Assembly: GCF_900156165.1 (NCBI RefSeq)
Contig: NZ_FTMY01000005.1
Span: forward strand, 248,001-312,000
Origin: Pseudacidovorax sp. RU35E
GTDB taxonomy: Bacteria > Pseudomonadota > Gammaproteobacteria > Burkholderiales > Burkholderiaceae_C
DNA: 64,000 nt
Direction of reading: 5' to 3'
Shown here piece by piece: positions 62,554-64,000 of this stretch. Position numbers and translations under genes: made by a program. Position 1 is the first letter of the stretch, and each line of letters starts with the position of its first letter. The notes beneath the pieces are model-generated. The model was not told where the DNA came from. It made no database searches and saw nothing but the letters and a program-made list of their open reading frames with translations.

Positions 62554-64000
62554 GCGCGACCATGGCTTGGCCGACGTCTTGGCGGTCGGCGGGTTGATCG
62601 AACTCGGCCACGATGCGTCCGCGGGCCATCACGCCCACGCGGTCGGCGAGGGCCAGCACCTCGTCCAGGTCCTCGCTGATGAGCAGCACGGCGGCGCCGG
62701 CATCGCGCGCGGCGCGCAGGCGGGCATGCACCTCGGCCCCGGCGCGCACGTCCAGCCCGCGGCTGGGGCTGTGGGCCAGCACCAGGCGCGGCGCGCGGCC
62801 GAACTCGCGGGCCAGCACCAGCTTCTGCGCATTGCCGCCCGACAGCAGCGCGGCCTTCTGGTTGAGGTGCCGCACGCCCTGCACGTCGAAGGCCTGCACG
62901 GCCTCGCGCGCGTCGGCGGCCATGCGGGCGCGGTCCAGCCGCCAGGCCGGGCCGTAGCGGCCAGCCTGCACCTGGCCGATGCCGAAGTTCTCCACCACCG
63001 ACAGGCCGCCCGCGAGCGCGAGGCCGTAGCGGTCCGCCGGGATGGCGGCGAAGTGCGGCAGGCGGCCCTGTGCCGGACCCTCCTCGCCAGCCAGTGCGAT
63101 GGTCCCTTCCAGCCCCTCGGCCATGCCCATCAGCGCCTCGGCCAGTTCGCCCTGGCCGTTGCCGCCGACGCCGGCCAGGCCGTAGATCTGGCCGGCGTGC
63201 AGCGTCAGGTCCACGCCGTCCAGCGCCTGGCGGCCGTTCGCGTGCAGGCGCAGGCCGCGCACCGTCAGCAGCGGCGCACCGCCCATCGCCGGCTCCGTGG
63301 CCGCCTCGCTGGCCGCGACCGACTGGCCGACGGTCAGGCGCACCAGCTCTTCGATGGGCGTGGCCTTCGGGTCCACCGTGGCGACGGTGCGGCCGCCGCG
63401 CATCACCGTCACGCGGTCGGCCCAGGTCTTCACGTCGGACATCTTGTGCGTCACCAGCGCCACCGCGGCGCCCTGGCGCGACAGCGCGTGCACCGTGGCC
63501 AGCAGGCGTTCGGCCTCCTGGTCGGTAAGCACGGCTGTGGGCTCGTCCAGGATCAGGATGCGCGCGCCCGCCAGCAGCACCTTGAGGATCTCCACCCGCT
63601 GCTGCTCGGCGATGGAGAGGCGCTCCACGCGGGCCCGCGGGTCGATGACGAAACCCAGCTCGGCGGCCCGTGCCGTGATCTGTTCCTCCAGCTGCGCCAT
63701 GCGCCGCCGGTGGCTGCCTTCGGCCTGTGCGAGCGGGTGCCCCAGCAGGATGTTCTCGGCCACCGTGAACGGCCGCACCAGCTTGAAGTGCTGGTGCACC
63801 ATGCCGATGTGCAGCGCCGCCGCCGCGCGCGGCCCCGCGAGCCGCACCGGGTTGTCGTCCACCAGCAGCTGGCCCTCTTCAGGCGCATACAGGCCTGCCG
63901 CGATGTTCATGAGCGAGGACTTGCCTGCGCCGTTCTCGCCTAGCAGCGCATGCACCTCGCCCCAGCGCGCAGCAAAGGACGCGTCCGTCAGGGCCTTGAA
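62546..64000 (-). CDS. BMP/nucleoside-type ABC transporter ATP-binding protein (NupO/YufO-like), start beyond window
   Basis: At least 484 residues of a double ABC ATPase. First domain: Walker A LLGENGAGKSS, Walker B ILILDEPTAVLTDQE and H-loop THKMSD. The second domain has GLAGVGGNGQGEL in place of Walker A, LSGGNAQKLVLAREF and LAHSPSRGLD, typical of sugar/nucleoside ABC proteins whose second half is degenerate. The frame runs open to base 64000, so the N-terminus is outside the window. A BMP-type binding protein gene may lie beyond. Confidence 0.9.
   Translation of the reverse strand, partial: FKALTDASFAARWGEVHALLGENGAGKSSLMNIAAGLYAPEEGQLLVDDNPVRLAGPRAAAALHIGMVHQHFKLVRPFTVAENILLGHPLAQAEGSHRRRMAQLEEQITARAAELGFVIDPRARVERLSIAEQQRVEILKVLLAGARILILDEPTAVLTDQEAERLLATVHALSRQGAAVALVTHKMSDVKTWADRVTVMRGGRTVATVDPKATPIEELVRLTVGQSVAASEAATEPAMGGAPLLTVRGLRLHANGRQALDGVDLTLHAGQIYGLAGVGGNGQGELAEALMGMAEGLEGTIALAGEEGPAQGRLPHFAAIPADRYGLALAGGLSVVENFGIGQVQAGRYGPAWRLDRARMAADAREAVQAFDVQGVRHLNQKAALLSGGNAQKLVLAREFGRAPRLVLAHSPSRGLDVRAGAEVHARLRAARDAGAAVLLISEDLDEVLALADRVGVMARGRIVAEFDQPADRQDVGQAMVAHD

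Overview
The window is 64 kb of very GC-rich, densely packed chromosome. It looks like a betaproteobacterium of the order Burkholderiales, probably Comamonadaceae-like. The reasons are a Bug-type tricarboxylate-transporter binding protein, many LysR regulators, a CaiB/BaiF CoA transferase, NodI/NodJ-type ABC-2 transporter genes, an apaG/rpe divergent pair, an lptA-lptB-rpoN block, and short dispersed palindromes of the type found between genes in that group. I see no phage genes, transposases, CRISPR array, rRNA or tRNA. The species cannot be named from the sequence alone.

Layout. 1-8.3 kb: LysR regulators, each divergent from a small redox gene (an NmrA-like oxidoreductase; a glutathione S-transferase plus a flavin-nucleotide-binding protein), a rhodanese, glutathione reductase and AMP nucleosidase. 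8.3-15 kb: a DEAD-box helicase, a NodI/NodJ-type ABC exporter, a secreted Gly/Ser-rich protein and malate synthase G. 15-19 kb: a TetR/MFS efflux pair with two clear matching operators, then a CoA transferase with a LysR gene. 19-27 kb: a sensory island with two tandem PhnD-like binding proteins, a further ABC-type binding protein and two related hybrid histidine kinases. 27-34.8 kb: an aspartoacylase-like hydrolase, cinA, pgpA, then an aromatic hydroxylase/Bug/LysR cassette lying between pgpA and thiL. 34.8-36 kb: vapBC. 35.6-41.7 kb: a YbdK-type ligase, a cation/proton antiporter, apaG, rpe, a PsiF-like protein and an EAL/HDOD protein. 41.8-50.8 kb: argS, a SPOR protein, dsbA, lptA, lptB, rpoN, a PIN/RHH toxin-antitoxin pair, rlmL and an orphan PIN gene. 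50.8-51.7 kb: a non-coding repeat island. 51.7-54 kb: two TPM-domain genes and lemA. 54-64 kb: a tightly overlapping minus-strand series of nine genes that encodes a polyamine/opine-type ABC importer, a 2-oxoglutarate-type oxygenase, an isochorismatase-type hydrolase and a BMP/nucleoside-type ABC importer. It runs off the right edge.

How genes work together. Housekeeping blocks (LPS export and sigma-54; thiamine, phospholipid and NAD-recycling enzymes) alternate with accessory modules, each with its own local regulator. The parts most worth a second look are: the binding-protein/hybrid-kinase island (19.4-26.9 kb); the 174-bp inverted duplication inside the repeat island (50.9-51.6 kb); the recurring -10-like hexamer placed 5-8 bases before start codons that lack a Shine-Dalgarno sequence, which suggests many leaderless mRNAs; and the double transporter/oxygenase/hydrolase cluster at the right end.
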